Part shown: positions 9,048 through 18,199 of the stretch, one piece after another
Numbering within the stretch: position 1 is the stretch's first letter
Layout: every line of letters begins with the position of its first letter
Assembly: GCA_020638795.1 (NCBI GenBank)
Contig: JACKHW010000010.1
Span: forward strand, 1 to 64,000
Direction: 5' to 3'
Source of the DNA: Planctomycetota bacterium
GTDB lineage: Bacteria > Planctomycetota > UBA1135 > GCA-002748355
DNA: 64,000 nt
Made by a program: the position numbers and the translations under genes
The notes under the pieces: generated by a model
What the model was told of the DNA's origin: nothing
What the model saw: the letters and a program-made list of their open reading frames with translations, nothing else
Databases searched by the model: none

Positions 9048-9380
9048 ATGGACATCGACGTCACAACGCGAACCGATGGAATCCCAGATGTCGCCAAGGA
9101 ATACGCGCGCGACAAGTTCGGAAGTGCCGCACGCATCTTCGACCGCATCGGTAGCGTCCACGTCTCGCTCGACCAGCAGAAGGACGGTCACCACGCGCGC
9201 GTCGTCGCGCATCTCGATTCGGGCGCGACGCTCGTATCCGAAGCGTCGAGCGAAGAGCTCCGACACGCCATCGAGCAAGCCTCGGAGAAGTTCCAGGCGC
9301 AGGTCCGCAAGGAAAAAGAACGGTTGATCGACCGCCACCGTCGCAACGGCGATGGGCGCAACGGCGACGGGGGTCGATGA
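9048..9380 (+). CDS. hpf: Short-form ribosome hibernation-promoting factor (HPF/RaiA family)
   Basis: A 110-residue protein that binds the 30S decoding region in non-growing cells. ATG 9048 follows CAGGAG at 9036-9041. The alpha/beta fold is recognisable from VTTRTDGIPDVAKEYARDKF, then VHVSLDQQKDGHHARVVAHL and a helix with LRHAIEQASEKFQAQVRKEK. The C-terminal tail is short and Asn/Gly/Arg-rich, with no long-HPF dimerisation domain. Linkage to rpoN and an HPr gene resembles the proteobacterial rpoN-hpf-ptsN-npr cluster. Confidence 0.9.
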   Translation: MDIDVTTRTDGIPDVAKEYARDKFGSAARIFDRIGSVHVSLDQQKDGHHARVVAHLDSGATLVSEASSEELRHAIEQASEKFQAQVRKEKERLIDRHRRNGDGRNGDGGR

Positions 9381-9429
9381 ACCATGCGTTGCAAAACGCA
9401 ACGTTCGTGCTCGTGGCGCGAGTGAGGCC

Positions 9430-9723
9430 ATGACCTACGGTCCGAAAGAAACGTACGAGCCCATCACCGTGGATGTCGAGGTCGTCAACGACCACGGCCT
9501 CCACGCGCGCCCTGCACATCAGGTCGTCGTGCTCGCGAATCATTTCACGAGCGCCATTCGTGTCATCAAGGACGACCTCGAGGTCGACGCGAAGTCGATC
9601 ATGTCCTTGATGATGCTGGCTGCCGAGAAGGGCACCGTCCTGACGCTCCGCGCCGAAGGCACCGACAGCAAGGAGGCGATCGAGGCGCTCTCCGATCTCT
9701 TCCGTCGCGGCTTCGGCGAATAG
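9430..9723 (+). CDS. ptsH: HPr/NPr-family phosphocarrier protein
   Basis: A 97-residue PTS phosphocarrier. The active-site motif HGLHARPA contains the phosphorylated His25; Ser56 in DAKSIMSLM lies at the position of HPr Ser46, with the same 31-residue spacing. The N terminus is about 10 residues longer than E. coli HPr. Position after rpoN and hpf suggests an NPr role in the regulatory nitrogen PTS rather than sugar uptake; that is inference. No EI, EIIA-Ntr or HPr kinase gene is in the window. Confidence 0.9.
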   Translation: MTYGPKETYEPITVDVEVVNDHGLHARPAHQVVVLANHFTSAIRVIKDDLEVDAKSIMSLMMLAAEKGTVLTLRAEGTDSKEAIEALSDLFRRGFGE

Positions 9724-9853
9724 CCGCGCGACTTCGCGCCGAATTCGCGCGCCTTCTCGGGCGCCGACTCAAGCAGGCGCTCCCTGACGGTCGATCACTC
9801 CGTGTATCCGCGACTTCCGCGGACTCGCGAGTCTCAACAGCGCAGGGAAAGCG

Positions 9854-10882
9854 ATGCTCAAGGGGCGAAAGAGTGCCGTCGGTCTCGATATCGGAGGGTC
9901 TTGTATCAAGGCCCTCGAGATCACTCGGGACAAGTACGACTACATCATCACCGGCTATGGACAGATCGAGGTCCAGAGCGAAGCCGATCGTTCGGACGCC
10001 ATTCGCGAACTCTTCGCGCAGTGCCGTTTCCGCACGAAGAAGGTCGTCACCGCCGTGAGTGGCAAGTCGGTCATCGTTCGTTATCTCAACATGGCGAAGA
10101 TGTCCGACGAGAATCTCGAGAGCGCGATTCGCTTCGAGGCGGACAAATACATCCCGTTCGACATCGAGGAAGTTCAGATCGACACCGAGCGGTTGATGGA
10201 CATCCCGGGTGAAGGCGGGAAAGAGTCCAACGAGATGAAGGTGCTTCTCGTTGCCGTCAAGAAGACGCTGGTGGAAGAACAAGCCTCGATGCTTCAGCAG
10301 TGCGGACTCTCGCCGACGGCGATCGACGTCGATGCGTTTGCGGTCGGCAATGCCTTCGAGCTCAACGAATCGTTGTCGCCCGGCATGGAAGAAGACAAGA
10401 CGATCGGCCTCGTCGACATCGGCGCGAACAAGACTTGCATCAACATCCTGCGCAACCACGTGAGTCTGTTCGCCCGCGAGATCTACCTCGGCGGCAACGA
10501 CTTCACGAACGCGATCACGCGTCGTCTCGGCGTCGAAGTCTACGAAGCCGAAAGTCTCAAGCGTGATCCGCACGACCGCGAAGTCGAAGTCCAAGAAGCC
10601 GTTTCGCCGGTCATCGAAGACCTCGGGAACGAAATCAACCTGTCGTTCGACTTCTTCGAGAACCAGTACGACGGTCGCGTCGGGCAGGTCTACCTGTCGG
10701 GCGGTGGCTCGATGCTCGCGTCGCTCGAGGAAGAGTTCGAAGGATTCTTCGAACGCCGGACGCGCATCTGGAACCCGATCGAGGGGCTGAAGATCAAGTC
10801 CGACAACGTCGACATCGACAGCCTCAACAAGTCGTCCCTGCAACTCGCAGTCGCGGTCGGTCTCGCCGCGCGCGCCATTTGA
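9854..10882 (+). CDS. pilM: Type IV pilus inner-membrane platform ATPase-like protein PilM
   Basis: A 342-residue cytoplasmic actin-like protein that binds the N-terminal tail of PilN and couples the inner-membrane complex to the motor ATPases. It opens with KSAVGLDIGGSCIKALEI, the phosphate-1 motif of the FtsA/PilM fold. Then come DIEEVQIDTERL, the phosphate-2 strand IGLVDIGANKT and, near the C terminus, the adenosine motif VYLSGGGSML. Length is typical for PilM (about 350). It is the first gene of a pilM-pilN-pilO-pilQ run with short spacing. Confidence 0.93.
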   Translation: MLKGRKSAVGLDIGGSCIKALEITRDKYDYIITGYGQIEVQSEADRSDAIRELFAQCRFRTKKVVTAVSGKSVIVRYLNMAKMSDENLESAIRFEADKYIPFDIEEVQIDTERLMDIPGEGGKESNEMKVLLVAVKKTLVEEQASMLQQCGLSPTAIDVDAFAVGNAFELNESLSPGMEEDKTIGLVDIGANKTCINILRNHVSLFAREIYLGGNDFTNAITRRLGVEVYEAESLKRDPHDREVEVQEAVSPVIEDLGNEINLSFDFFENQYDGRVGQVYLSGGGSMLASLEEEFEGFFERRTRIWNPIEGLKIKSDNVDIDSLNKSSLQLAVAVGLAARAI

Positions 10883-10910
10883 GGTTCGCTCGACCCGAGG
10901 AGACAACGCC

Positions 10911-11576
10911 ATGATTCAAATCAACCTGCTGCCGTCCGAGTATCGTTCTCGCGAACGCCTCTCACTCAAAGTATGGGCGACGATGTTCGCTGCTGTCGTC
11001 ACGGTTTGTGGAGCCGGTGGCTACTTCGGCCACGTGTATCTCGACGAGTACAAGGCCGTCGAAGCACAGCGCATCACGCGCGAGGACAAGTTGCGCGAAC
11101 TCAAGCCGCTCGCTTCGCACTATGACAAGCTCGTCGCAGAGGCGAAGGACTACCGTCAACGCGAAACGACGATTCAAGACATCGCGACTTCGCGTGCACT
11201 GTGGACGAAGCTGCTCGACAACTTCATTGACATCGTCAACAACGAAGGGAACACCGAGCGACACAGCGTGTGGTTCGACAACCTGACGGTTGCCGGTGGT
11301 CGTGGGAAGACCGGTCCGAGCTGGAACCTGAAAGCGCTCAGCCAGTCGAACAGCTTCACCAAGCAAGCGAACTTCCTCGACGACGTGCGCAACGACCCCG
11401 AGTTCTTCAAGGACTTCGACATGATCAACGCGCCGGGTGGTGCGGTCGTCTCGGAATCGTCGAAAGAGCCTCCCGAAGCGATCAGCTTCGAGTTGCGACT
11501 CGCAATGAAGCCTTCGAACGAATGGGCGGCGAACGTCGACCAGCAGAAGAAGCCGCAACCCAAGAAAGGACGCTAG
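10911..11576 (+). CDS. pilN: Type IV pilus assembly protein PilN
   Basis: A 221-residue bitopic inner-membrane protein. The N terminus MIQINLLPSEYR carries the 'INLLP' motif that inserts into PilM. One transmembrane helix (about residues 23-43) leads to a coiled-coil segment and a periplasmic ferredoxin-like domain that pairs with PilO. A C-terminal tail rich in Lys/Gln/Pro is present. It starts 28 nt after pilM behind GAGGAGA. Confidence 0.9.
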   Translation: MIQINLLPSEYRSRERLSLKVWATMFAAVVTVCGAGGYFGHVYLDEYKAVEAQRITREDKLRELKPLASHYDKLVAEAKDYRQRETTIQDIATSRALWTKLLDNFIDIVNNEGNTERHSVWFDNLTVAGGRGKTGPSWNLKALSQSNSFTKQANFLDDVRNDPEFFKDFDMINAPGGAVVSESSKEPPEAISFELRLAMKPSNEWAANVDQQKKPQPKKGR

Positions 11577-11589
11577 GAGGCCCATCCCC

Positions 11590-13011
11590 ATGGCTCAAAT
11601 GAGCGAAAAGCGGATCATGCTGACCATCGCCGGGGCGAGCATCCTGCTCGTCGGCGCGGCGTTCGGTGGCGTCTACTGGGTGGAAGGCAAGATCGAAGAA
11701 GAAAACCAGAAGATCACCGGCCTCGACGGTCAGATCCAAGCTGCCGAACAGAAGAAGGGCAAGATCCCGAAGCAGGAGAACGAAGTCATCATCCTGCGCG
11801 AGAACATTGCCGAGTACGTGAAGATCCTGCCGCCGACGAGTGAACTCACGCGGTTCGCGCGAACGGTCAACTCGTTCACGCAGAACTCGGGTGTCGTGCT
11901 CACGCACCTCACGCCGTCGCAGGAGAGTCACGACAAACGGAGCGCGTTCACGCGCTACAAGTTCGACATGCGCCTGACGGGGACGCTCTGGCAGTTCATG
12001 AAGTTCATGAACATGTTCGAGAGCTACAAGCGCTTCGTCAAAGTGTCCAACTTCCGCCTCACGGCCGGGCGCGCCGCATCCGGGCAGAGCCCCGACGAGG
12101 TCATTCATCAAGTCGCGATGGCGGTCGAGACCTACAACTACACCGCATCGGTCGGTGGCAAGTCTCCCGTGACGATCCCCGGCTACGACGAGAAGAAGGC
12201 ACGCCTGCGCGAAGACATCTATCGCGCACGTCAAGCGATCAAGATCGAGCGTTACAACTTCCGCGGGCGCCGCGCACGCCGGGACATCTTCACGGATCCG
12301 CGCATCGATCGGAACAACGTGCTGGGTGACGGCGCACCGATCAGCGAGCAACTCCGTCAACTCGAGGAGTCGATCCAAGAGCTCGAAGGCGTCCGCTCCA
12401 AGTGGAAGCAGGCCGGCGAAACGTCGGTGTTGCTCGTGCGATTCGAGATGCGTCGCGACGTCGCCAAGCGACTCGAAGCGCTTGCCGCGAAAGCGGAAGA
12501 CTACGAAGCACGCGGCTTCTTCACCTACCAGCCCTACCAACTTCGATTCCAGCGCGAAGTGCGCGACGGAGTCGACGCGTTGATGAAAGCGGTCAAGGGT
12601 GGAAAGAACGACAACGCCGTCGTCGAGGCGCAAGGCCTGCCGATGGCAGAGCTCGTCGGCATCCGCCGCAAGATCGAAGACGCTCTCAACGACGGGCGTC
12701 TCGACGATGCGGTCGACAGCTTCGAACTCGTTCGCGACAAGATCCAGTTCCCGCCGACCGACGAGCGCGCGCCGATCGCGAACGCGCTGCACGAGCTCTA
12801 TCAGAAGGCGAAGGTCGCGCAGGAGTTCAGTCGCCTGCAGATCTCCGTCACGGGAACGATCCTGCTGCCCGAGTTCTTGTCGACAGCGATCATCAACGGG
12901 AAGACCTACACCGAAGGCGATGCCATCGGAGACGAGCTCTTCCTCAAGGAAGTCGGCGAGGACTTCGTCGAGTTTCTCTATCGCGGTGTCGTGCTACGCC
13001 GCAAGCAGTGA
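11590..13011 (+). CDS. pilO: PilO-like inner-membrane protein with an extra C-terminal domain
   Basis: A 473-residue protein at the pilO position, more than twice the usual PilO length (about 200). The N-terminal part is PilO-like: a short cytoplasmic tail, a membrane helix at residues 11-30, a coiled coil (about 32-70) and a periplasmic domain to about residue 200 with LTGTLWQFMKFMNMFESY. The middle (200-400) is charged and helical. The last 60 residues (AIINGKTYTEGDAI, then EDFVEFLYRGVVLRR) resemble the small beta domain of PilP/GspB-type secretin linkers. No separate pilP lies before pilQ, so this protein may combine both roles. It starts 13 nt after pilN behind AGGAGG. Confidence 0.8.
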   Translation: MAQMSEKRIMLTIAGASILLVGAAFGGVYWVEGKIEEENQKITGLDGQIQAAEQKKGKIPKQENEVIILRENIAEYVKILPPTSELTRFARTVNSFTQNSGVVLTHLTPSQESHDKRSAFTRYKFDMRLTGTLWQFMKFMNMFESYKRFVKVSNFRLTAGRAASGQSPDEVIHQVAMAVETYNYTASVGGKSPVTIPGYDEKKARLREDIYRARQAIKIERYNFRGRRARRDIFTDPRIDRNNVLGDGAPISEQLRQLEESIQELEGVRSKWKQAGETSVLLVRFEMRRDVAKRLEALAAKAEDYEARGFFTYQPYQLRFQREVRDGVDALMKAVKGGKNDNAVVEAQGLPMAELVGIRRKIEDALNDGRLDDAVDSFELVRDKIQFPPTDERAPIANALHELYQKAKVAQEFSRLQISVTGTILLPEFLSTAIINGKTYTEGDAIGDELFLKEVGEDFVEFLYRGVVLRRKQ

Positions 13012-13183
13012 CGGACTTTTTGACCTGACCGCGCCGCCGTTCTCGGCGGCATTCGTGAATCCCCCGGCACGAGTCGCTTGCTTTCGCCCGTCGGCATCAA
13101 GTTGTCCCGTGCCATCGACCGATAACTGAAAACGATCGCCCCCCGGTGATCGCGACCACAACTCCCCGACCGAGGAATCGAGG

Positions 13184-15040
13184 ATGCCTTCGATCATGAC
13201 TCGTTTCGCACCCCCCAGCATTCTCTTCGCAGGCCTGATGGCCGGCGTTGCGATCGCTCAAGGTGACCGTAGCAGCCCGAGAGATCTCGGTGATCCCCGG
13301 GCGATCATCAAGAACCTCGACCTTCGCGATCGCCCGCTGAAGGACGTGGTCGACTTCCTTCGTGCCAAGTCCGGTACGAACATCATTCTCGACGATGGCA
13401 TCGATACGCCCGTCACGTTGCGAGAGCTCAAGGACATGCATTGGCGCACCGTCCTCGACCTCGCAGTCGAGCGGGCGGGTTGTGTCGTCGTCGAAGCTGG
13501 CCCGAACGTGCTGCGCGTCGAGAAGCCACCGCGTGTGCGCTTCGCGTTCGACAAGGCAGAGATCTCGCAGGTGATCGACGCGATCGCCAAGATCTCCGCG
13601 GCCAACATCATCACGGCGCCCGAAGTGCAGGGCACGATCACGCTTCGTCTCAAGGACGTGCCGTGGCGTGACGCGCTCGATCAAGTCGTGAAGACGCTCG
13701 GCTTCACGGTCGTCGAAGAAGATCGCGGCATCCTGCGTGTGGTCTCGCCTGCGACGCTCGTGGATCAACTCTCGAGCCGCGAGTTCCAGCTTCGCTACGT
13801 GCGGCCGGCGAGCTCGTTCGTGCCGAAGATCAAGTCGGAATACGTCGACGGTCAGATCTTCCGTGCGGGCGACGATCCCGCGAAGAACTTCGGTCTCGTC
13901 CAGGCGCTCCAGCGCATGCTGTCGCCGGCCGGCAAGATCGAATACCTCGCGGGCAAGAACGTCCTCTTCGTCAAGGACACGAAGCCCGTGCTCGACGAAG
14001 TCGAACGCATGATCTCGAAGATCGACGTGGAACCGAAGCAGGTCTTCGTCGACGTCAAGTTCGTCACGACGCGCAACACCAACCTGCTCGAGTACGGCGT
14101 CAACGTCGGCGACACCGGTTGGAGTGTCTCCGCGAGTGGCGGTGCGATCCCGATCAAGTTCCCGTTCAACCTCGGTGGTGGCGGGTTCGAAGACAGCCTC
14201 ATCGCCAACGACTCGGGTCGTGGTCCGTTCGCCGATGCCGCGCTCAACGCGAGCAACCAGACGATCGTGCCCAACACGATCTTCGGCGCTCTCGACTTCA
14301 CGCAGGTCTCCGCGACGCTGCGCCTCCTCAAGAAGGACGAGTCGAGCGAAATCGTTCAAGCTCCCAAGATCATCGCGCTCGACCACGAGCCGGCGACGAT
14401 CTTCGTGGGGGATACCGTTCGGTATGCCCAAGCACGCGCCGAGTCCTCGCAGTCGGGCGGTCTGCAACTCGTCGTGGAAGAAGCGCCGAACTCGCCGGTC
14501 CAGACCGGCTTCCAGCTCCTGTTGACGCCCCACATCATCCCGGGCACCGACAAGGTCATCATGGAAGTCATCCCCGAGAGCGAGCAGCTCTCCGGTTCGG
14601 GTGGTCCGCCGCTCGCGCCTCCGGGCTTCGACGTCTTCACCGTCGGCTCGGGCACGGGTCAGGGCTCGATCGCGTTGCCGCGCGTCAGCGCCAGCACGAT
14701 CGCGACCAAGATGCTCCTCAAGAGCGGCCAGACGGCTGTTCTCGGTGGTCTCACGACGGACTCCAACACGCGGACGACGACGAGCATCCCGTTGCTCGGC
14801 GACATCCCGATCCTCGGTTGGGCCTTCAAGAGCCGCGCGAAGTCGAATCAGCGCACGAGCCTGATCGTCTTCATCACGCCCGAAATCGTGATGAGCCCTG
14901 AAGAGACCGAAGCGAACATTCGCGACATCCTCGAGATTCGTCGGACTGCCATGGCCAGCGAGTATCGTCGGATCTTCGGCGAGCCCTCGCAGCCCAGCAC
15001 GGACACGAGCGACGTCGCCGCCCCGGGCGCCGACCGCTGA
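13184..15040 (+). CDS. pilQ: Outer-membrane secretin of the type IV pilus / type II secretion type
   Basis: A 618-residue pore through which a pilus or exported protein crosses the outer membrane. A signal peptide ends near residue 25 (VAIA). Two STN/N0-N1-like repeats follow (LKDVVDFLRAKSGTNIILDD and ISQVIDAIAKISAANIITAP, each with an 'L.D..W...LD' partner strand). Then come an N3-like segment with YLAGKNVLFVKDT and the C-terminal secretin domain from about residue 285, including VSASTIATKMLLKSGQTAVLGG and ISLIVFITPEIV-type end strands. ATG 13184 follows a GAGG; an in-frame ATG at 13196 is an alternative. It closes the pilM-N-O-Q run. Confidence 0.9.
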   Translation: MPSIMTRFAPPSILFAGLMAGVAIAQGDRSSPRDLGDPRAIIKNLDLRDRPLKDVVDFLRAKSGTNIILDDGIDTPVTLRELKDMHWRTVLDLAVERAGCVVVEAGPNVLRVEKPPRVRFAFDKAEISQVIDAIAKISAANIITAPEVQGTITLRLKDVPWRDALDQVVKTLGFTVVEEDRGILRVVSPATLVDQLSSREFQLRYVRPASSFVPKIKSEYVDGQIFRAGDDPAKNFGLVQALQRMLSPAGKIEYLAGKNVLFVKDTKPVLDEVERMISKIDVEPKQVFVDVKFVTTRNTNLLEYGVNVGDTGWSVSASGGAIPIKFPFNLGGGGFEDSLIANDSGRGPFADAALNASNQTIVPNTIFGALDFTQVSATLRLLKKDESSEIVQAPKIIALDHEPATIFVGDTVRYAQARAESSQSGGLQLVVEEAPNSPVQTGFQLLLTPHIIPGTDKVIMEVIPESEQLSGSGGPPLAPPGFDVFTVGSGTGQGSIALPRVSASTIATKMLLKSGQTAVLGGLTTDSNTRTTTSIPLLGDIPILGWAFKSRAKSNQRTSLIVFITPEIVMSPEETEANIRDILEIRRTAMASEYRRIFGEPSQPSTDTSDVAAPGADR

Positions 15041-15043
15041 TCG

Positions 15044-15063
15044 CGAAGCCGATTACGGCTTCG
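15044..15063 (+). terminator. First of two hairpins ending the pilMNOQ run
   Basis: Perfect 8-bp stem CGAAGCCG / CGGCTTCG with loop ATTA, 3 nt after the secretin stop codon. Confidence 0.6.
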
Positions 15064-15088
15064 GGAGTTCTTCCCCGGAACCCCGGCC

Positions 15089-15112
15089 CGAGGTGGGGGC
15101 GACCCCACCTCG
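15089..15112 (+). terminator. Second hairpin after the secretin gene
   Basis: Perfect 10-bp stem CGAGGTGGGG / CCCCACCTCG with a GCGA tetraloop. In tandem with the preceding hairpin it gives a double stop; neither has a U-tract. Confidence 0.6.
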
Positions 15113-15603
15113 CGACGAGCCGGTGAGACGCACGCTTCCATCCGTGCCGCCGACGAACTAATGTCGTCGAACGCGGAACGTCGGCCACGCCTCTTCGGCT
15201 TCGTCGACCGCGACACTCGGGCGGCCCGTGGTCGTTCCGATTGGAAGATCGAGCGCATTGAAACATTCGACACACAAGTCGGGTATCGGCGGAATCTCGC
15301 CACCGTCACGCGCCCAGGGTCCATTCCGCTCGCACCTCCGGCTCGACCGAGAACACGATGGTCGGCCTCGCACTCCATCGTCGGCCTTCACGCCGTCGAT
15401 CGATGCGAGGAGCCGTGCGGGCCTTGTCGTATCGGTAGCTTCTACGTCCGTTCGAGGTTCCGCGTGTCGGAACCAGCCGTTGGACGTCGGCCGTTCTGCA
15501 GTCCCCGTGTGGGCTGCTCGGGCGGAATGCAGCACGACGAACAGGAAGACCCGGTGCCGCGTGCGTGAGGGTGTGGCCGCTGCTCCCCGCAAGGGAACCT
15601 GCC
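15113..15603. other. Intergenic region without a supported gene
   Basis: About 490 bases between the twin hairpins and the RNase gene. The open frames here are Arg/Ser/Pro-rich and lack a ribosome binding site or family motif. It presumably holds the leader of the RNase gene; RNase E genes often carry long regulatory 5' UTRs, but no specific structure was recognised here. Confidence 0.5.
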
Positions 15604-18192
15604 ATGAAGCGCATGTTGGTCAACGTGAACGATCCGGAAGAACGTCGGATCGCGATCGTCGAGGACGGAAAACTCCAGGAGCTGTACGTCGAGCTCGCTG
15701 ACCGCGAGAGTTACCTCGGCAACATCTACAAGGGCAAAGTCGTCAACATCGAGCCGAGCATCGGCGCGGCCTTCGTCAGCTTTGGCGGGACGCGCAACGG
15801 CTTCCTCCACGCTTCGGACGTCGTGCCCGGATACGGCGATGCCGCGGTCGATCTCCTCGACATCCTCGAGGGACGCGCGCGCATGAGCGACGAGGATGAT
15901 GGTCCGGATGCGGTCCGTTCGATTCTCGATGATGCCGACGACGGAGAGGACGGCGACGAAAAGAGCGAAATCCGGACGAAGCGCCGTGGGCGCAAGCGTC
16001 GGCGCGGCGGCGATGAGGCGGTCGGTGAAGGGGCGCGTGCCGAATCCGAGGATGCGGAGCAGGAAGACGATCGGTCGGAATCGGACGATTGGGCGGACGA
16101 GTCGGACTCGGATGTCCTGGACGACGATCTGAGTGACGACGAGTGCGATGCAGACGACGACGGTGACGTCGACGAGGATGCGGACGACGACTCGTGGTCG
16201 GACGATTCGGACGATTCGGACGATTCGGATGACTCGGGCGACTCGGACGACGACTACGCGAACGACGATGTCGAAGACGATTCGGACGACGACGGCTCGG
16301 ACGACGGTTCGGACGACGACGGTTCGGACGACGATGGCGACGACGACTCGGACGATGACGGCCCGAGCTGGCGTGCCGGACGTGGACCCTACGCGTCGAT
16401 GGAAGCGGGGGACGAAGACGCGGACGATGCGGCCGCGACCGTCGAGCGCGCATCGGATGAGGACGGCGCCGGTGAGACCAAGCGCCGTCGCCGCCGCCGT
16501 CGCCGCCGTCGCCGCGACGGCGAGAGTGGGGACGGCGCGGGCGGCGACTTGATGGCTGCGACGTCGGACGTTCCGGATGGCGAGTCGCCGCGCGACGCGA
16601 CCGAGGATCGGAGCGCCGCTGCGGGCCGCGACGAGCACGACGCGGACGAGGAGGACGCGGACGAGGAAGACACGGACGAAGAGGACGCGTTCGACGACGA
16701 CTCCGGGGACGAAACCGTCGACGATCGCCAACGTGACGAGCGCGATACGGACGACGGTGACTCGGGTGATGGTGACGAAATCCGGTCCCCGGGTGGCGCA
16801 CGGTCCGCGCGTTCGCGTCGGCGAGGGCAGCGCGGGCGGGATGGCGCTTCTCCCCATTCGGGCGAGTCCGCAGGGCGCGGCCCGAAGGGCAACAAGAAGG
16901 ACAACGGTCGCCTGCGACGCACGAAGGTACCGATCCAGGATCTCCTGAAGAAGGGCCAAGAGGTCGTCGTCCAGATCACCAAGGAGGGCATCGGCGCCAA
17001 GGGACCGACCTTGACGACCTACCTGTCGTTGCCGGGCCGTAGCCTCGTCCTGATGCCTTCGCTTCCGAAGTGCGGGGTCAGCCGCAAGATCGAGGACGAA
17101 CGCGAACGCCGTCGGCTCAAGCGCATCGTCCGCGATCTCGATTCGACGGGTTCCGGTGGCATCGGCTTCATCGTGCGCACGGCCGGCATCGGCAAGAGTG
17201 CTCAGGATCTCGAGCGCGATCTCGAATACCTGCAGAAGCTCTGGGGGGTCGTCGTGCAGCGCGCGAAAGTGACGCGACCGCCCGCGCCGCTCTACGTCGA
17301 ATCGGACCTCGTCCTGCGCACGATGCGCGATCTGTTCAGCCCGGACATCGACGAGGTCGTGATCGACCACGAAGGTGTCTACGAGCGTGTCCGTGATTTC
17401 GCGTCGAAGCTGATGCCGCGCTTCATCGATCGCATCAAGCATCACGCCGGGATCGCACCGCTGTTCCACAGCTACGGACTCGAAGCTGCGGTCGAGAGCC
17501 TCTACCAGGCGCAAGTCGATCTCAAGCACGGCAGCTCGATCGTGATCGAGCAGACCGAAGCGCTCGTTGCGATCGACGTCAACTCGGGTCGTTACAAGCC
17601 CGGCGCGAACCTCGAGGAGACGGCGTACCGGACCAACCTCGAGGCGATTCCCGAAATCGTGCGTCAACTCAAGCTGCGCGACCTCGGTGGCGTGATCATC
17701 GTCGACTTCATCGACATGCAGCAGGAGAAGCATCGGCGCGCGGTCGAGCGGCGCTTCCGCGAAGCGCTCAAGGGCGATCGCGCACGGATCAACGTCGGTC
17801 GGATCTCGATCTTCGGGACGCTCGAACTCACGCGACAGCGCGTCGGTCCGGGCCTCAAACGGACTGTCTTCAAGACCTGTCCGCTCTGCAAGGGGACCTC
17901 GCTCATTCGTACCGTCGCGTCCAAGTCGCTCTCGGTCCTGCGTTCGGCGAGGGCCCTGGCACGGTTGCCCGGCTACGAGCGCCTCGAGGTCTACGCGAAC
18001 CCGGAAGTCTGCGAGTTCTTGGGCAACCGCAAGCGGCGCGACCTGATCGAACTCGAGGAGGCTTGCAATCGTTCGGTGACGCTGCGCTCGGAGCCGAGCT
18101 ACCCGGTCGACGTGGTGCACTACCGGTTCCTCGATGACGAGGGACGCGAGACCAAGGTCAACATCCCGGCCGGACTCGGCGTCAAGGCTTGA
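15604..18192 (+). CDS. rng: RNase E/G-family endoribonuclease with a giant acidic insertion
   Basis: An 862-residue single-strand RNA endonuclease for rRNA processing and mRNA decay. Residues 1-90 carry the start of the S1 domain (YLGNIYKGKVVNIEPSIGAA, then GFLHASDV). Residues about 95-437 are a low-complexity insert rich in Asp, Glu, Ser and Gly, with a run of consecutive Arg in the middle. From 439 the fold resumes: VPIQDLLKKGQEVVVQI, GRSLVLMP, then the catalytic DNase-I-like core with VAIDVNSGRYKPG and VIIVDFIDM, which supply the two metal-binding Asp. The CPLCKG zinc link is intact. There is no long degradosome tail after the core. ATG 15604 was chosen over an upstream GTG because it gives the family N terminus. 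Confidence 0.93.
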   Translation: MKRMLVNVNDPEERRIAIVEDGKLQELYVELADRESYLGNIYKGKVVNIEPSIGAAFVSFGGTRNGFLHASDVVPGYGDAAVDLLDILEGRARMSDEDDGPDAVRSILDDADDGEDGDEKSEIRTKRRGRKRRRGGDEAVGEGARAESEDAEQEDDRSESDDWADESDSDVLDDDLSDDECDADDDGDVDEDADDDSWSDDSDDSDDSDDSGDSDDDYANDDVEDDSDDDGSDDGSDDDGSDDDGDDDSDDDGPSWRAGRGPYASMEAGDEDADDAAATVERASDEDGAGETKRRRRRRRRRRRDGESGDGAGGDLMAATSDVPDGESPRDATEDRSAAAGRDEHDADEEDADEEDTDEEDAFDDDSGDETVDDRQRDERDTDDGDSGDGDEIRSPGGARSARSRRRGQRGRDGASPHSGESAGRGPKGNKKDNGRLRRTKVPIQDLLKKGQEVVVQITKEGIGAKGPTLTTYLSLPGRSLVLMPSLPKCGVSRKIEDERERRRLKRIVRDLDSTGSGGIGFIVRTAGIGKSAQDLERDLEYLQKLWGVVVQRAKVTRPPAPLYVESDLVLRTMRDLFSPDIDEVVIDHEGVYERVRDFASKLMPRFIDRIKHHAGIAPLFHSYGLEAAVESLYQAQVDLKHGSSIVIEQTEALVAIDVNSGRYKPGANLEETAYRTNLEAIPEIVRQLKLRDLGGVIIVDFIDMQQEKHRRAVERRFREALKGDRARINVGRISIFGTLELTRQRVGPGLKRTVFKTCPLCKGTSLIRTVASKSLSVLRSARALARLPGYERLEVYANPEVCEFLGNRKRRDLIELEEACNRSVTLRSEPSYPVDVVHYRFLDDEGRETKVNIPAGLGVKA
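16201..16245 (+). repeat. 9-bp coding tandem repeat (Asp-Asp-Ser)
   Basis: Five head-to-tail copies of a 9-bp unit, three exact GACGATTCG then two variants, encoding Asp-Asp-Ser or Gly-Asp-Ser from residue 200 of the RNase insert. Similar looser repeats continue to about 16360. Confidence 0.85.
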
Positions 18193-18199
18193 TCGGGCG

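Noticed and set aside
7348..9048. A 566-codon plus-strand frame overlapping rpoN and truA
   Set aside because: Arg/Ser-rich shadow; both overlapped genes have complete conserved motifs.
15161..15568. Possible small gene upstream of the RNase gene
   Set aside because: Arg/Pro/Ser-rich composition, no ribosome binding site and no motif.
15442..18120. An 892-codon minus-strand frame opposite the RNase gene
   Set aside because: Produced by the Asp/Ser-rich repeat codons of the RNase insert read backwards; it gives Val/Arg low complexity.
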